Shown: piece by piece, positions 45,407 through 58,000 of the stretch
Layout of the letters: each line of letters begins with the position of its first letter
Numbering within the stretch: position 1 is the stretch's first letter
Assembly (NCBI RefSeq): GCF_963678975.1
Contig: NC_089272.1
Location: 8,476,408-8,540,407, forward strand
Length of the DNA: 64,000 bases
Direction: 5' to 3'
Origin: Dysidea avara
Taxonomy: Eukaryota; Porifera; Demospongiae; Dictyoceratida; Dysideidae
Position numbers and translations under genes: made by a program
Notes under the pieces: model-generated
Databases searched by the model: none
Told to the model about the DNA's origin: nothing
The model's input: only the letters and a program-made list of their open reading frames with translations

Positions 45407-45666
45407 CAAGAGTTCATAATATTTGTATGGCGGAGAGTGTCTAACTTAAATGCATTCACCAAACACCCTGCATAAAGTAACAGCTCAGCCTTACTTCAGA
45501 ACAAAGGCTTTGCCTTCATCAACACTAATCAACACCAATCAACAGTTTTCTATCCCCAGTGAAGGTGTTGATTTGATGTGAACTTTGGTGAACTTTACGC
45601 AGGGTGTTTGTACAGGCCATACTGAGAGTTAGACACTCTCCCCCATACAAATATTATGAACTCTTG
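45407..45666. mobile_element. 260-bp MITE with ~40-bp TIRs
   Basis: Ends CAAGAGTTCATAATATTTG and CAAATATTATGAACTCTTG, flanked by GTCCATG (45400-45406 and 45667-45673). One mismatch is visible in the first 38 bp of the arms. Subterminal ACACCCTGC/GCAGGGTGT also pair. The TIR is shared with the element at 18858-20024. Confidence 0.85.
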
Positions 45667-45674
45667 GTCCATGT

Positions 45675-47430
45675 CTATGCCAAATTTCATGAAAATCCAA
45701 AGGGGTCAGGATTTTTTTGTTGGTTTGGAGCATATTTGACTCGGGCCTAAGCTGTTGGCTTTGGTTGCTCTCCTTGCTCCTGCATAGTAAAGTTAGTGGT
45801 ACTATTACATTGCTAAACTACATTTTAAATGCATGCAGCAACGTAATGACAAAAAGCAGCATAGCTATGTGTGGGTACCAACAGTAAGTATTTATGTAGA
45901 AGAATGATCTATAATCATGTAATGTACTAGCTTTGTGTTTTTTGTCACAAATATGAAGATGATCTGTAGCAAAAGAATTGTTTCAAACTTTAATTTCTAC
46001 CTGTTTCTTTTTCAAACATACATTTGTGCCTACCAACCATGAGTAATGTGAGAGGTCTGCCACTTCTTGAAATTGTGTATGAAATTTTAATGGTTCTATG
46101 CTTAGAGCTACTGACTATTTATTTAAACTCACAGTATTCGTTCTTCTGCACAAAAGACACAACACACACATACCTATACATAGCAACACCATATATACAA
46201 TACTACACACAACACACATTACAACTACAATCAGAACAATTCAAGACATGTCATTAAGGTGCTGGAGCAGACCATCACTAAATTACTAATATCATTAAAT
46301 AAACTAGATGGCAATGAATTCCACAACATTGCAACTTGGTGTCGAAAGTAGCGCTGACTAAAGTTCTTCTTGTAACAAAAATGTCTGCAAATCATGGTAA
46401 GTACCTAGTTCTGCATACGTAAACTTAATGGAAGTCTGCTGGAATTCCATAAGTATCTGGAAATCATGGAAAGCTACTGGCCACTTATCAAATTTCTGAT
46501 TTCATACAAGTAGTAAACAAGTACAGTAGTGTGTGCATGCATGCAGTGCTCACCTAGAGTCTGATTGTTTAATGTGCTTGACTCTAATTATTATTTCATG
46601 GAAAATGTTTTTGGTGTTAACTGAAAAAAACAGAGCATATTGCATTATTTTGTGAAAATATGTGTCAGATACAACATATTAAGGGAAAGTCATACACCGT
46701 GCATACTCAATTCTACGTACATACATTTCGCACAACTATCAAAATACATAAGTTTTTATGGACTGTCTTTTGATCCTGTAGTCTGATGGAAGTTGCACAA
46801 AACATGCCATCTTGTGCTGGAACAATCAACATAGGGCTTACAATAACCATGAAACTATAGGTGCGTTACTATGTCACAAAGCAAGTGCCAACATCACCAC
46901 TAGGGATTATGGATTATTGTCTTAGTTAAAGTACATACATATTATTGTAATGCTGTGGCCAACCATTGAATACTCGGTTAGGTAACACAGTGATTTGAAT
47001 TCAGACCAGAAATCTATCTGTATTTTTATTGAGGTGCATGACTAAATGTACTAAGCAACTTTCGAGTAATTTCAATAATTTATTTATAAAATACTTTAGG
47101 TATAAACTTTGAGGTAAACTATAGGATCAACAATTCATGTCCATGTGTTGTAACACGAGAGAGGCACTGATCAGAAGTACCAAGTGTGAACGACGTCACT
47201 AGTCATACAGCAATGTTATGAGTGGAGATGCAAAAGGTATGTGACTTATGATTTCTTTACATGCGGCATTATGTGCCATATTTCCAATTGTTACACAACT
47301 GTAGTGCCATGGCATTATATAATTTTGAACGTATGTATAGCTATCAAGTGAATAGTTATATTAAAGATGAAATCATTCCAGAAGAATGGTAATTATATTA
47401 CCTACACCATAGATAATATACCCTAACATA
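45675..47430. other. Intergenic, no gene seen
   Basis: AT-rich, with an ACACAC-rich patch near 46150-46220. No frame with recognisable similarity. Confidence 0.5.
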
Positions 47431-47439
47431 CTGGGGTAT

Positions 47440-47610
47440 TACCTTGAGATGGTACAAAGACGGTCAGCAAGGTTTGTACTAAATAAGGATGACAGATACT
47501 GATATGATGGGTTTCTCTTGGGTTGGCCTAGTTTGCAAAGTAGAAGGACAGATACAAAATTGGTTATGATTTATATGATAAATGACATAGATTTTGATGA
47601 TAATATGAAA
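47440..47610 (+). mobile_element. LINE reverse-transcriptase C-terminal fragment
   Basis: Plus strand encodes LEMVQRRSARFVLNKDDRY, a stop, then LGWPSLQSRRTDTKLVMIY, a typical connection region of CR1-like LINE ORF2. Short and broken; no 5' part nearby. Confidence 0.7.
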
Positions 47611-47699
47611 CTTGTGCTGTAAAGCCTTAATAAATAAACTAATATCCAGTTGGTTCCACATGGGGTACTTTGAGATAATAAGTCACTCTCTAGAGTTCC

Positions 47700-47937
47700 T
47701 TGGATACATATACATGACATTGACAAGGGGAAAACATCCTGACCACCTGGCAGACTCCTGTAAGCATTCAAGCGTTAATTGGATGGCTGCAGGTTCGAGG
47801 CTGCCTAGGTCCAGTCAAGGATTTTTTCTCCTTTCTCCACCTTTTCAAACATACTTTCTGTACCAACTTTAAACAGGCTGTAGGACCAGGTGTCCTACAG
47901 ACCTTCAGCACTTGTGCTGTAAAGCCTTAATAAAACA
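47700..47937 (+). repeat. SINE-like element with tRNA-type B box
   Basis: GGTTCGAGGCT (about 47791-47801) resembles a Pol III B box. The element ends CTTGTGCTGTAAAGCCTTAATAAA (47911-47934 region). The same tail phrase occurs once more at 47609-47632 right behind the LINE fragment, suggesting the SINE shares its 3' end with that LINE, as LINE-mobilised SINEs do. Confidence 0.6.
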
Positions 47938-47939
47938 TA

Positions 47940-50280
47940 TACCAGTAATACATCATTATACATGTGGTCACTTGATGCGACCTTACACAAGAGTGGATGC
48001 ATACAAATACTCCTTTATACCATCAGCAATCATGCAGACTCTGGAACACTCTACCAAGAAATTTGGTTAATTAAGAACGAAGAAAATTTCAAGACAAATT
48101 GCATAGTTACATACACACATATATACCTGTAAGTAACAACCAATGTATACACAATCACACACGATTTAGATATGTATGACAATACTCCACTCAGGAGGTA
48201 TGTACATCTATACCATACTTTATTTAGTAATTGTAACATACGCACTATAGCTAACTTTTTTTTATGTAACACATCATACATTTGTTCAAAATTAGTAATT
48301 GCAAGAGTACATAATAATAGGTAATTGTAGCGTACGTACTCTTATTGATTGTAACATGCACTGCACTATTGTTGATTTTACATGCTAGGCACATCAGCTG
48401 TACTGTCTGCCTAGTAATTAATAATAAATAATCAAGCATTTATTATTATTCCCACACCAAGTTGACAGGCGCCTCTAATAGTAATAATTATTCTTTTGTA
48501 AGAATTGCATGGCGCTTATTGAAGGTTACTACTGAGGAGCCGGACAGTGCAACTTTAGGTGAAAGTTAAGGAGCTTGTATATAGCAGCTAGTTCAAAAGA
48601 CAGCATAGTTGGTTTGTGATGACGGTATCTGTTAATTGTGGTACAGAAATCACGAGAAATCAGCCTCACCACTTGTACAAACGAAATAGCTATTGCTACT
48701 GTGTACCCTTATGGTCTTGCCTTTCTTGTAATCCTTTTCATTCACTCACAAGCACTTTGGTCAGGGTCTCGAGTCTCAGATGTTTTCCTGTTCTTAATTC
48801 TCCTCAAACCGCGACTAAACCTCATACTTCCGTTTTGGTGGTTTTTAAAGCCGCTCGTTTTCTCCAGCCGTGCATTTGTATCAGGGGCGGATCCAGGAGC
48901 TGCTGGCAAGGGGAGGGGCACAAACAGGCCAAGTTGTAGCGATGGTTGGAGAGAGCCAGATTCTCTAGTTCAGTGCTGCATTTTTGAAGTAGCAAATAGT
49001 CACCTCTTACTAGTGTCTCACTGTTGTTTTTGCCATTTTGGCCTTTTTCAGATGGTTGTGAAGTCATTAAATGGCACTGAATGTCTTATACAACAGCAAC
49101 ACGATAATTATTTTTAGAGGCGCTTAGTATGCACGAAGGTGTTGGGTGACGATTTCAGAGCTATTTTTACTTTGGTTCGCTTTGCTTTCAAGTGAATTTG
49201 TAATAAATGCTAGTAAAATGTGCTTATTTTCATGAGTTTATAAACTGATCTTGGCTGACAAAGTTTAGTAGCTAGCTAGCTAGCTAGCTATTTTAATCAG
49301 AAATATATGACTGGCTCCTCCACAAGCAACTGAGGGGGGGAGGGGAATTTGCCCCAAATGCCCCTTAGCAAGCAAGAGTTAGCCAGCCTTCAGAACAGAA
49401 AGTATGTTATAGAGAAAAGTTCGAGCTATAACATATCCAGCGTGTAAGGTGAAGGCTGAGCGAGAAGATGATTTTCTCTCAATCTCGGGTTTTTGGAAAG
49501 CGATAAAACTCGCTGAAAACATTCTTTGTAAGACTTTGCTACTACTTAGAATGATAGACTGGCTGATTTTAACTCACCTTGTACCTTTGAAGAATCAAAA
49601 ACGTTTGTCAAACTATTTTAAAAAATGGGTTTTTTGTTGACTTCTTGACCAACATTGTAATCATGCGTAAAACGGAAAGTCGCGTTTTCTCGCGTTACAC
49701 AAGGGACACGCCCTAAATAGGCAACCCGTCTATAGGCTATGCAGGATTACACGCTCAGCCAGACTCATGCCATAGCCTAGCTCAGTATTGTAGCTAGCTA
49801 GCTAGCTACATGGTTAGACAGAGTCTATGGTCTCTAGGCTACAGGGAAGACCTGGGCAGACCCAAGGGGGTTTCTGAGGTTTCCAGAAACTGCTAAATTC
49901 CTAACATACTGTAATGTCTTAAAAAATTAATGGTGAAAATTGTTAGCAGATTCAATCCCAAAATTTCCTGGGGAACATGCATACTGCCAGACATCCCTAG
50001 ATTTCAGTGTGCATACTTGGAACCTGGAGCCACCCTTGATCTGAATACTATCAGCACCATAGTCATAGCTATTATCAGTACAGTTTCATCACAATTTCAA
50101 GCTACTGTATATTACTACCATTATTAAAGAAATATTTGATTTGATCATTAATATTGCAGGGTGTATGCAATAAAGTTTGCTACAGGTTAGGTAACCAAAA
50201 TGTGCCTAAACGGAAAAGAAACTACAATACTTTAATCGTATAAGTATGTCAGTTTGTGTTAACATCAACTACAGACCTTC
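47940..50280. other. Intergenic, no gene seen
   Basis: Contains a single hAT-like terminus (CAGGGGCGGATCCAGG at about 48890) without a clear partner, and (TAGC)n microsatellites at 49268-49289 and 49791-49809. Open frames around 48.6-49.1 kb overlap in several frames and match nothing I know. Confidence 0.45.
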
Positions 50281-50289
50281 ATACGTATG

Positions 50290-51360
50290 TCTATTCAGAG
50301 TGTAAATCCTTTACTACAACATTGACATTGGTAGGGTTTTACTGTATTTTCTCTACTATGAAGTTTCAAACGATTCTTTAGTGTGTTATTCATTGCAAAT
50401 ACTTTGTGTCAGTACTGGCATTGGTAAGGGTTCTCTCCAGTATGAGTTCTTATTGATAGAAGAGTCTGTAAGCAAACCGGTATATGGCTGTTCTCCTTTA
50501 TGAATTCTTAAATCTCCATTTAAACTGGAGTTGTCTCTAAATTGTTTTTGACAGTATTGGCACTGGTAGGACTTTGCTCCTGTATGTGTTTTCAATCAAG
50601 TCCATTACTTGTTGCAAACAATGTTCACACTTAAAAACTTTCTCTCTTGTATGAGTTCTCATATTACATTGCAGGGTGTAAGCTGTTCGGAACGGCTTAC
50701 TACAATCCCGACAGTTGTAAAACTTTCCTCCCGAATGAGACTTTTAAGTGTATTCCAAGATCACTAGACATCATCACAATAAATTATACTAGAAATGGTA
50801 GAATGTTTCTCTGCTGTGAATCCATAGGTATATTTGTTTAGTAAAGACTTGTGTGTAAATCAGTAAATGTCTCATGGCAATGTGGACAGCTGCACAAATT
50901 CTTTCCATTGTTGAGTATTTAAATGGGCTTGTATGTAAATGGTGAGTATTTTTGATGTACCTTCAAATTAGTGTTTGCTGCAAAACCCTTTTTGGCAATA
51001 TTGGCATTGGTATGGTTTTTCGCCTAGCTGTGTGAGTTCTACAGTAGTATAAGGACAGTTGACTGCTTGAACTTTTTACTGCAATGATTGCACTTATAAG
51101 GCTATTCATTTCTATGAGTTCTTGCAGTGTGCAGTCTAGTGTATAGGTAGTGGTGGTATCGGTAGGGATTTCCTCCTGAATAAGTTAACAAGTGATGTTG
51201 AAGTCTCTGAATGATTCACCGCAATACTGACATTGGTTGGGCTTCTCCCTTGTATGAGTTGGTAAATGCCGTTTCAGTTGGCTTTTGTGCTTCAATGATT
51301 CATTGCAATACTGGCAACAATGAGGTTTCTCTCCAGTATGAGTTTCTGTGTGTGGTATCA
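50290..51360 (-). pseudogene. Decayed C2H2 zinc-finger array
   Basis: Minus-strand fragments keep finger pieces: [18 protein letters not shown] (near 50560), [26 protein letters not shown] (near 51240) and GEKPHCCQYCNESL (near 51310), with repeated frame breaks and lost His ligands. Sequence style matches the finger exon of the PRDM9-like gene at 35.3-36.2 kb. Probably a duplicated, dead finger exon. Confidence 0.75.
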
Positions 51361-51439
51361 TCAGTTATCAACTGTCATTTTGAAGGGGTTTGGCTAAGAG
51401 TCTTGATACTATTCAAATGTCATACCTTCAAAGTAAAGC

Positions 51440-51780
51440 TAATGTGATAAAAAGTTGAAGGTGGTTGAGAAATGGCTGCAATAATCATTATGCAGTATGA
51501 TTGTTTGTATAGTAGGGACAATGAAGCTTTAGGCATGGACCATGATTAGACATCACCCATCACCCGATTAGACAAAACCTGCCTTGACTTCCCCTCATGA
51601 TGACATGAGACAGAGACAGTATTGGTTGGGTAAAATCAAGCCCAAAAGATTGACTAGAAATGTTTTCGTCAAGTTGCTACAGATATTTTTTACACAAAAA
51701 TTATTTGACAGAATTTTCTACTGCCTGCCTGCTTAATGGCTGATGTGTTTATTCTAGGGCAGCAGAAAAGTGGCTACTGC
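51440..51780 (+). repeat. Dispersed repeat R, copy 1
   Basis: Shares with 63640-63880 an ordered set of phrases (AGTAGGGAC, CAGTATTGG, AAATGTTTTC/AAATGCTTTC, AAGTTGCTA). A foldback half-arm fragment precedes it. Non-coding. Confidence 0.45.
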
Positions 51781-51817
51781 ACTACGGCACAACTAGGCAT
51801 CTAGATATCTTGGCATC

Positions 51818-52048
51818 TTGATGCCCATACATTTTATTTTACTTTTATCCTTCCTTGCATACTGTAACAGCTATCAGTCAAGCACAGTACGGCTTCCATC
51901 ACTGGGTGTACATGTTAGTGCACCAACATATTGGAATACACATATTCTCAAAGCTCAGCTAATAAGCTGTTCTCTGTTGCAGATGAGATACTGCTTGCCA
52001 CAAGAAAATGGACTACTTGTGGAATGGTACATGCTATGTACGGAGTAG
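51818..52048 (+). other. Open frame with signal-peptide-like start, unsupported
   Basis: ATG at 51818 (or 51821) opens MMPIHFILLLSFLAYCNSY, which looks like a signal peptide, then 57 residues without recognisable domain. No splice partners found. Probably chance. Confidence 0.15.
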
Positions 52049-52139
52049 ACTACTGTCAACTACGCGGGACACTGAAACCTTGTGTGTAGAAGTGAAGTAG
52101 TCTGGCATAGCTGGAACATACGTGGACAGCCCTTGTGCT

Positions 52140-52545
52140 TCTAGCTAACAAATTTTCCGTTCCTCAATTAATTGCTTCCATAATTCTCCATTTTGAGCTT
52201 ACTGCTACCATCAAAAGTCATTGATTGGAAAGTTCTTTAATTAAGTCCAGTCGAACTTTATCTTGCCAATGTAGTTTCACACCATGAGCTGGTTGTGCCC
52301 TTGGGAGCCATCCAAACAGACTCCTCTTTGGTATGCAATCATCAGGCATGCGCGCCTTATGTCCCAACCATCTAAGTCTACTCAAACTTAACAGAATACT
52401 AGCAGACTCACACATACCAAAACGTTCAACCAATTGAGCAGTGGCAATAATATGCTTTGCCCACTGTACAGCATGTTCAATACCCATATTGTATCTAATG
52501 CAGAGATGATGAAAGTTCTCTAGTGTCCTCACAAGTAGACATGTG
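52140..52545 (-). mobile_element. LINE 3' fragment A (inverted)
   Basis: Minus strand encodes ENFHHLCIRYNMG, LVERFGMC and LSRLRWLGHKARMPDD, then IPKRSLFGWLPRAQPAHGVK, a typical ORF2 C-terminus of LINEs whose end carries RLRWLGH-x-x-RMPDD. It faces a second copy immediately to its right. Confidence 0.8.
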
Positions 52546-52880
52546 GCTTGATGCCTGATAATCGCATACCAAAGAGGATTCTGTTTGGATGGCTCTCAAG
52601 GGCACGACCAGCTCATGGTGTGAAACTAAGCGGTGGTGAGATAAAGTTATACAGGACTTAATTAAAGAACTTTTCAGTCAATGACTGTTATGGTACCAGC
52701 AAGCTCAAGGTGGAGAATTATGGAAGCAATTAATTGAGGAATCAAAAATTTGTTAGCTGCACCACATTCTGAACCTAACTCTTTTCACTGTCAGACCTGC
52801 CAAAAGTCTTTTAGAAGAAGCCAGGATATAGCTGGACACAAATGCATAACTACTCGTCCTCGACATGGTCACCGCTGATC
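52546..52880 (+). mobile_element. LINE 3' fragment B
   Basis: Same family as fragment A in opposite orientation: MPDNRIPKRILFGWLSRARP, AHGVKL, then after stops the terminal zinc-finger tail FHCQTCQKSFRRSQDI...HKC ending at a TGA near 52876. With fragment A it forms a head-to-head inverted pair. Confidence 0.78.
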
Positions 52881-53370
52881 TAATGCGGATTCTTCAACTA
52901 GAGCATCATCCACTGGATGGCTCTCTTCCAAGGTCCGAGGTGTTAATTGCCAGATTGCACAGGCTTCCAAAGTTTTTGCAATTCTGTGTTTCTGGTTCGC
53001 AACTTTAGTTTGGAAACTAAACGATTGATCTATCAATCTGTAGTGCTTGGTATCTTTTGTACAGTGCAGAGACATGGGATCCCACATAGCTAGGTAAATA
53101 TTAGAGACTCTTCATCATTGCTGTATTAGATGTATGTATTATGGGAACTGGAAGGCTGTGCAGTGGGCGCAGCACATCACTACTAGTCAGTTGGTTGAAC
53201 GTTTTGGTACAGTATGCAAGGGTCTGATCTGTCAGTTGGCATTCTGTTAAGCTTGGCTAGTGGTTGGATCATGTTACACATTATGTCTGATGCTCGTACA
53301 CCAAAAAAGATTTTGGATGGCTGCCTGAGACATGACCTGCCCATGGTGTGAAATTAAGATGGCATGTTAA

Positions 53371-54441
53371 AGGTCCACTGAAATGGAAAATTCACTTGTC
53401 ATTTTGTTGAATAAATAAGTTGTTTGTATCATGCAGTGCACAAAAACACCTTTTTAATAATTCAATTATACTGTTATACCAAGATATTTAGCCACAAAGT
53501 CTAGTTACGTCACGTTGTGACGCAAGACAAAGAACCGGAAATACTGTTATTACACACTTTGCAATGGGAAACTGAGGTGAGATAAACCAGTGAGTCTAAC
53601 GTGCAGGTGACAATACCAAGCTCTCCTTTTCAACTCCATGGTGTTCCAAGATTACTTGAATGCTCTGCTGGAAAACAATAGCGGAGTTGTACGCCTGTAG
53701 CAGCTCGACCTGTGTGCTTTGCACTATTGAAGCTCACGCTTCATTACGCCTCACTGAAGTAAGATTAGTTCGATCAACTATCTATGGTTCGATTTGTTTA
53801 CAAAGCTGGGTTAGCAGTACTATGAAACAAACAATGGTATCTATGTTACACCATGGGGGGCGTATATAATCTATGGTTACACTTTCCTGAGTCGCTTCTC
53901 TGTCTGGTAGGGATAATCAGTAGTGCGAAGATGATGTCTGGCCAGTGGCGCTATTGAAATTGTTTTTCCTCGCGTTTCTTTACCTCCATCTGCTGTATTT
54001 GACCCCTCAATGCATTCAAAACATCTAAGAAACAAACTCAGACGTGTTTCGACTACTGTACTGTTAATTTACGGTCCCTGTGACAGGCGGCGTTCTCGAG
54101 CGTTCTTCATCACAAGCTGAGACCAGCGTAAAGTCGCTTACTGGCTTGTAACTGCTTGCACTACAAGTTCTTACCATGTTTTAAGCTGTTATGCTAGATA
54201 TGAAGTGAAACTAAATCGAATCTAGCTGTACATGGACGCTTCTGTGGCACCTCACGTGTACTAATAAAGTTTCTTTGTCTGATGCGAATGACGTAAAATA
54301 ATTGACAAACCACAAAACACTATAAAATGTGTTATATCTACTAAACAAAACAAAATCTGACTAAATCACATGTACCAAGCTATCCCACTAATAGCAAGGA
54401 TTAATAATAGCCAAAGTCCATTTTACCATTTCAGTGGACCT
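53371..54441. mobile_element. TTAA-flanked (piggyBac-like) non-autonomous element
   Basis: 1071 bp, ends AGGTCCACTGAAATGG and CCATTTCAGTGGACCT, flanked exactly by TTAA on each side (53367-53370, 54442-54445). TTAA duplication is the piggyBac hallmark, also found in Kolobok. No transposase frame recognised inside. Inserted in LINE fragment C. Confidence 0.85.
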
Positions 54442-54477
54442 TTAAAGTTAAACAGGATTTTAAGAACTTTTTCATTA

Positions 54478-54941
54478 GGCCCCTATTTGGTGATTATTAG
54501 TTTCTCATCCAGCCTTTCTAATTATTATGATGCGGGCGGGAGGGTATTACCATTATACCATTATTTTATAATATTAACACACTGATGTACAGACCTTGTC
54601 CAAATTGTCTTCCTTTCTTACTACAAACATTTCCTTCACCAGCTGATTCTACTTTTCGTGATCGCCACTGACTGTTTTTCGACAGTCAACTGAAAGCCTG
54701 CTTTGATGAAGTCGATATATATAGAACACGATTGCAACTGGTACTGCAGCAATTTGCTAAGGAAAACAACAGTTCTCCTGGCAAAATATAGCGCATTGTA
54801 GTGTTCATCAACAAAAAATTATATCAGTTTGGTATCACGTGTTCTTCTGAGCATGCACAGAGTAAATAATGGCTTACCATGCGGTAGCTTAAGAAGGGTT
54901 CGGGCGGTGGATGAGAAACTAATAATCACCAAATAGGGGCC
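54478..54941. mobile_element. PIF/Harbinger-type MITE, copy 2
   Basis: 464 bp, ends GGCCCCTATTTGGTGATTA and TAATCACCAAATAGGGGCC, flanked by TTA. Subterminal GCGGGCGGG and CGGGCGGTGGATGAG match those of the copy at 6450-6829. Inserted in LINE fragment C downstream of the TTAA element. Confidence 0.85.
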
Positions 54942-55178
54942 TTAGCTAGTTACTCATGGTATATACCATCAAGCTCAGTCAAGACAGATTTCTATGGAAA
55001 TGATTAAGTTGGAGAATTTTCTGGCTGGACCACAGTCTCAATCTAAACCCTTCCATTGTGACACTTGCCAACAGTTTTTTAAGAGAGCACAAGGCATAAG
55101 TGTATAACTACCCACCCTCGACATGGCCATTGATGATTGGTTGTGAGATTCTTCAGCATCCATTGGACACCTTCCAAG

Positions 55179-55315
<137 letters not shown>

Positions 55316-55329
55316 AACATTGATTGGTT

Positions 55330-56290
55330 TGTACCACAGTACAGTCATGCAGGATTCATCTGTTTCAGTTATTAATTTGCTCATGGCTTCTCTCCTATAG
55401 GCTCTTACATGTCTTTGTAGATTTACTGGAGTGGGAAATGCTAATGGCTTCTCTCCTGCATGAACTTATAATTGTATTTGTAGGTTACTGGGTGTTACAT
55501 ATGCTTTACTACTACAATAATTGACATTTGTAGAACTTTGTGTCATCAGATGCCTTAATGGTTGGTTGTATCATCCACTTTTCTTACAGTCAGAGAATCA
55601 TACTTTTGTTCATTGTCTCCTGATATGATACTGAAGGCTGATCATGCAATGTAGTAAACACTTCTTCACATTTTCCACACTTGAACACTTGTGGATTAGC
55701 ACTATGACCTGCTTTCAAATCAATATCATTACTCAGAAACTTTGTTTGACAGTGAGCACAAGAAGCTAGGTGAAAAGATATGAGGAAATATTTAATATGG
55801 TAATATACAAGTAGATACTACAAAGGCTTGCATTTCAGACTAAAAGTAATCAGAATTAAGTATATGGATTTAGTTTTGTATAATGTTAATGCATTGATCG
55901 GGTATACAGGCTTTGCCTTTACCTGTATTTCATAACATATGAAGTCGATGTACTGTAGTATCAACACCAGACGATTTAAAATACAAACAGTATAAAATAC
56001 TATACTTGAGATAAAAACAAAAAAAAAAACAAAGCTATGACATGCATGCACATGGTAGGATGACTTTATTCAGTAGCATGTATATGGTTTCTCTGTTGTC
56101 TTTGCTCTTAAATATGCTCATAGATGAAAGGTTTATTCTGTACTACAATAATGATATTGGTATGGCTTTTCTCCTGTATAAGGCCTTAGATGTGTACGGT
56201 TGGCAAATGCTTTACTACTACAACAACAATGGTTTGCTACTGCTTTACTACCATAGCTAGGTATTGGTTTCTTTCCTGTATGATTAAATA
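55330..56290 (-). pseudogene. Decayed copy of PRDM9-like zinc-finger exon
   Basis: Around 55770-55620 the minus strand encodes AHCQTKFLSNDIDLK and NPQVFKCGKCEEVFTTLHD, collinear with SCQQQFVDKGNFDIHLK and NPQVFKCGKCGEVFTTLIN at the start of the PRDM9-like finger exon. Around 56260-56130 there are finger shards such as RPYTGEKPYQYHYC. Frames are broken and Cys/His ligands lost. Confidence 0.8.
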
Positions 56291-58000
56291 TAGTTAAAGC
56301 TTGGTATGGTGATGATGCAATTAATTATAAGCCAATTATGTCACTACATAGCCAGATATTGCACACATGTAGTTTTAATCATAAAACACTAGCATATCAC
56401 AAGTAACTTGCTTCCACACTCAAATGCATTACACATGCTTAGCAAATAAAAGCGACTGTAACATGAACAACAGAATCAGTCAGAATCAGTGGCTGCTTTT
56501 TGATGTTCATTTTTAGTGGTAGCTAGCAAATTCAGACAACTGCATGTCACATGACTCACACCAGCAGAATGGAATTATCCATTTCATCTTTCATTAGCCT
56601 TGCACATCACCCACAATAGTAGCAGGGTAGCTACAGCTGCTACAACTCCTTCAAATGCAAACACTCTATATACAGCATGACATGAAGCCACGTGTTTCAT
56701 CTAAGTATGCCATCACTTTCTCTGGTAGAAATTTCCTCAATCATCCACCAAGGAATGCGTAGATCAAAGTGCCATAACAAGATGACACACTGCATTGTGG
56801 TGGATGCGTCTGAAATATTATGTGCCTGGTACCTTATAGGTGAATGATATACATGCTATATGAAGTTCTGTAGGAGGAAGTCAGAAGGAAATTCCTGGAA
56901 CAGAAAACCTGACAACCACTAAAGGACATTTTTATGCCATATTTCCTGAAGCAGGAAATCTCTTAATTTCCTCAGTGCTGGTTTAATGATGCGTGTACAT
57001 GATTTCCTATAATGTTTAAAATTCTATAAGTATGTCACTAGACCTTATCCTCATGCGATTTAATAACCATGCATTTAATGTCCAATGATTTGTCTTGACT
57101 TTGCCAACGCATTGAATGAGATAAGAATACAAGCTAATGATGTCAAGTAACATATTATTTATTTATAAATATTGTGCAAACCTCAGGCCCAGTATTTTAT
57201 GCACAGATAGAAACAGTTCTATACAGTACACAGAGTAGCTGGGGTTTTAATAAATATTCTTAAAGCCATCTACTGCTTTAATAACTATAGCTAGTGGTAA
57301 ACTGTATGCTCTACATTTTAAATGTTCAATAGCAGTGCAAAGAAACATCTAGGTGGGCTTGTATGTGTCTAAATCTTTGTAGGTATGATCTCTTGTGCTT
57401 GCGGTAACCATTGTAGGAAGGTGATAGTTATGTATACATTGTGTAGAATATTATGGCATGGTAAGTTTCCCGGTGATGTTTCAAGGAAGCCTAACCAAGT
57501 GATTGAGATGTGAGGTGAAAGTCTGCAGTCACAAATCTTGCAGCATAATTATAATATGGCTGGATGTGTATTTAACATCAGAAACTTGATGTTTCTGTAT
57601 GTACCCATACAAATAAATAGGCCACAAACCTGAAGACATATCATAGCATTATTATAATTGAGACAATCATGTATATGCGTTTATATTTCCTGAGAATTAG
57701 CTAGCTAATAAAGATCATCATGTACATGAGGGAACTACATTAATTCACACTTCAACCATAGAACATTATTATTTGAAGTTCTTGTGTTGATAATTTTACT
57801 CTATTTTACATAGTTAAAGTGCTATATCTGCAAACTGAATGGGAAATGACATTACTAATGCACAAAATTAATTTATACATACACATACATGTGGTAAAAG
57901 GAACTACACTGTATTATTATTACTGCAATTCAGAGTAAAAACCAGCTATTCCAGATAGCCAAGGAGGAAGAGCGGAAAGATCATAACCTTGTCATAATTT
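56291..58000. other. Intergenic, no gene seen
   Basis: 1.7 kb AT-rich, no recognisable coding or repeat structure. Confidence 0.5.

Larger units (their letters stand above)
52885..55135 (+). mobile_element. LINE 3' fragment C, split by two insertions
   Basis: Pieces 52885-53370, 54446-54477 and 54945-55135 form a third copy of the family: QIAQASKVFAIL, SIYQSVVLGI, VQWAQHITTSQLVERFG, ARTPKKILDG, then FHCDTCQQFFKRAQGI near 55050. A TTAA element and a TTA MITE interrupt it. Several frame breaks; long dead. Confidence 0.7.

Noticed and set aside
46024-46289. Overlapping frames with repeated Tyr/Thr near an ACAC-rich patch
   Set aside because: Low complexity, no domain, no splice context.
48616-49117. 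Two overlapping plus-strand frames of 107 and 159 residues
   Set aside because: No recognisable similarity; they run across a hAT-like terminus, so likely chance.
51818-52048. Secreted small protein
   Set aside because: Only the hydrophobic start supports it; listed at very low confidence rather than as a gene.
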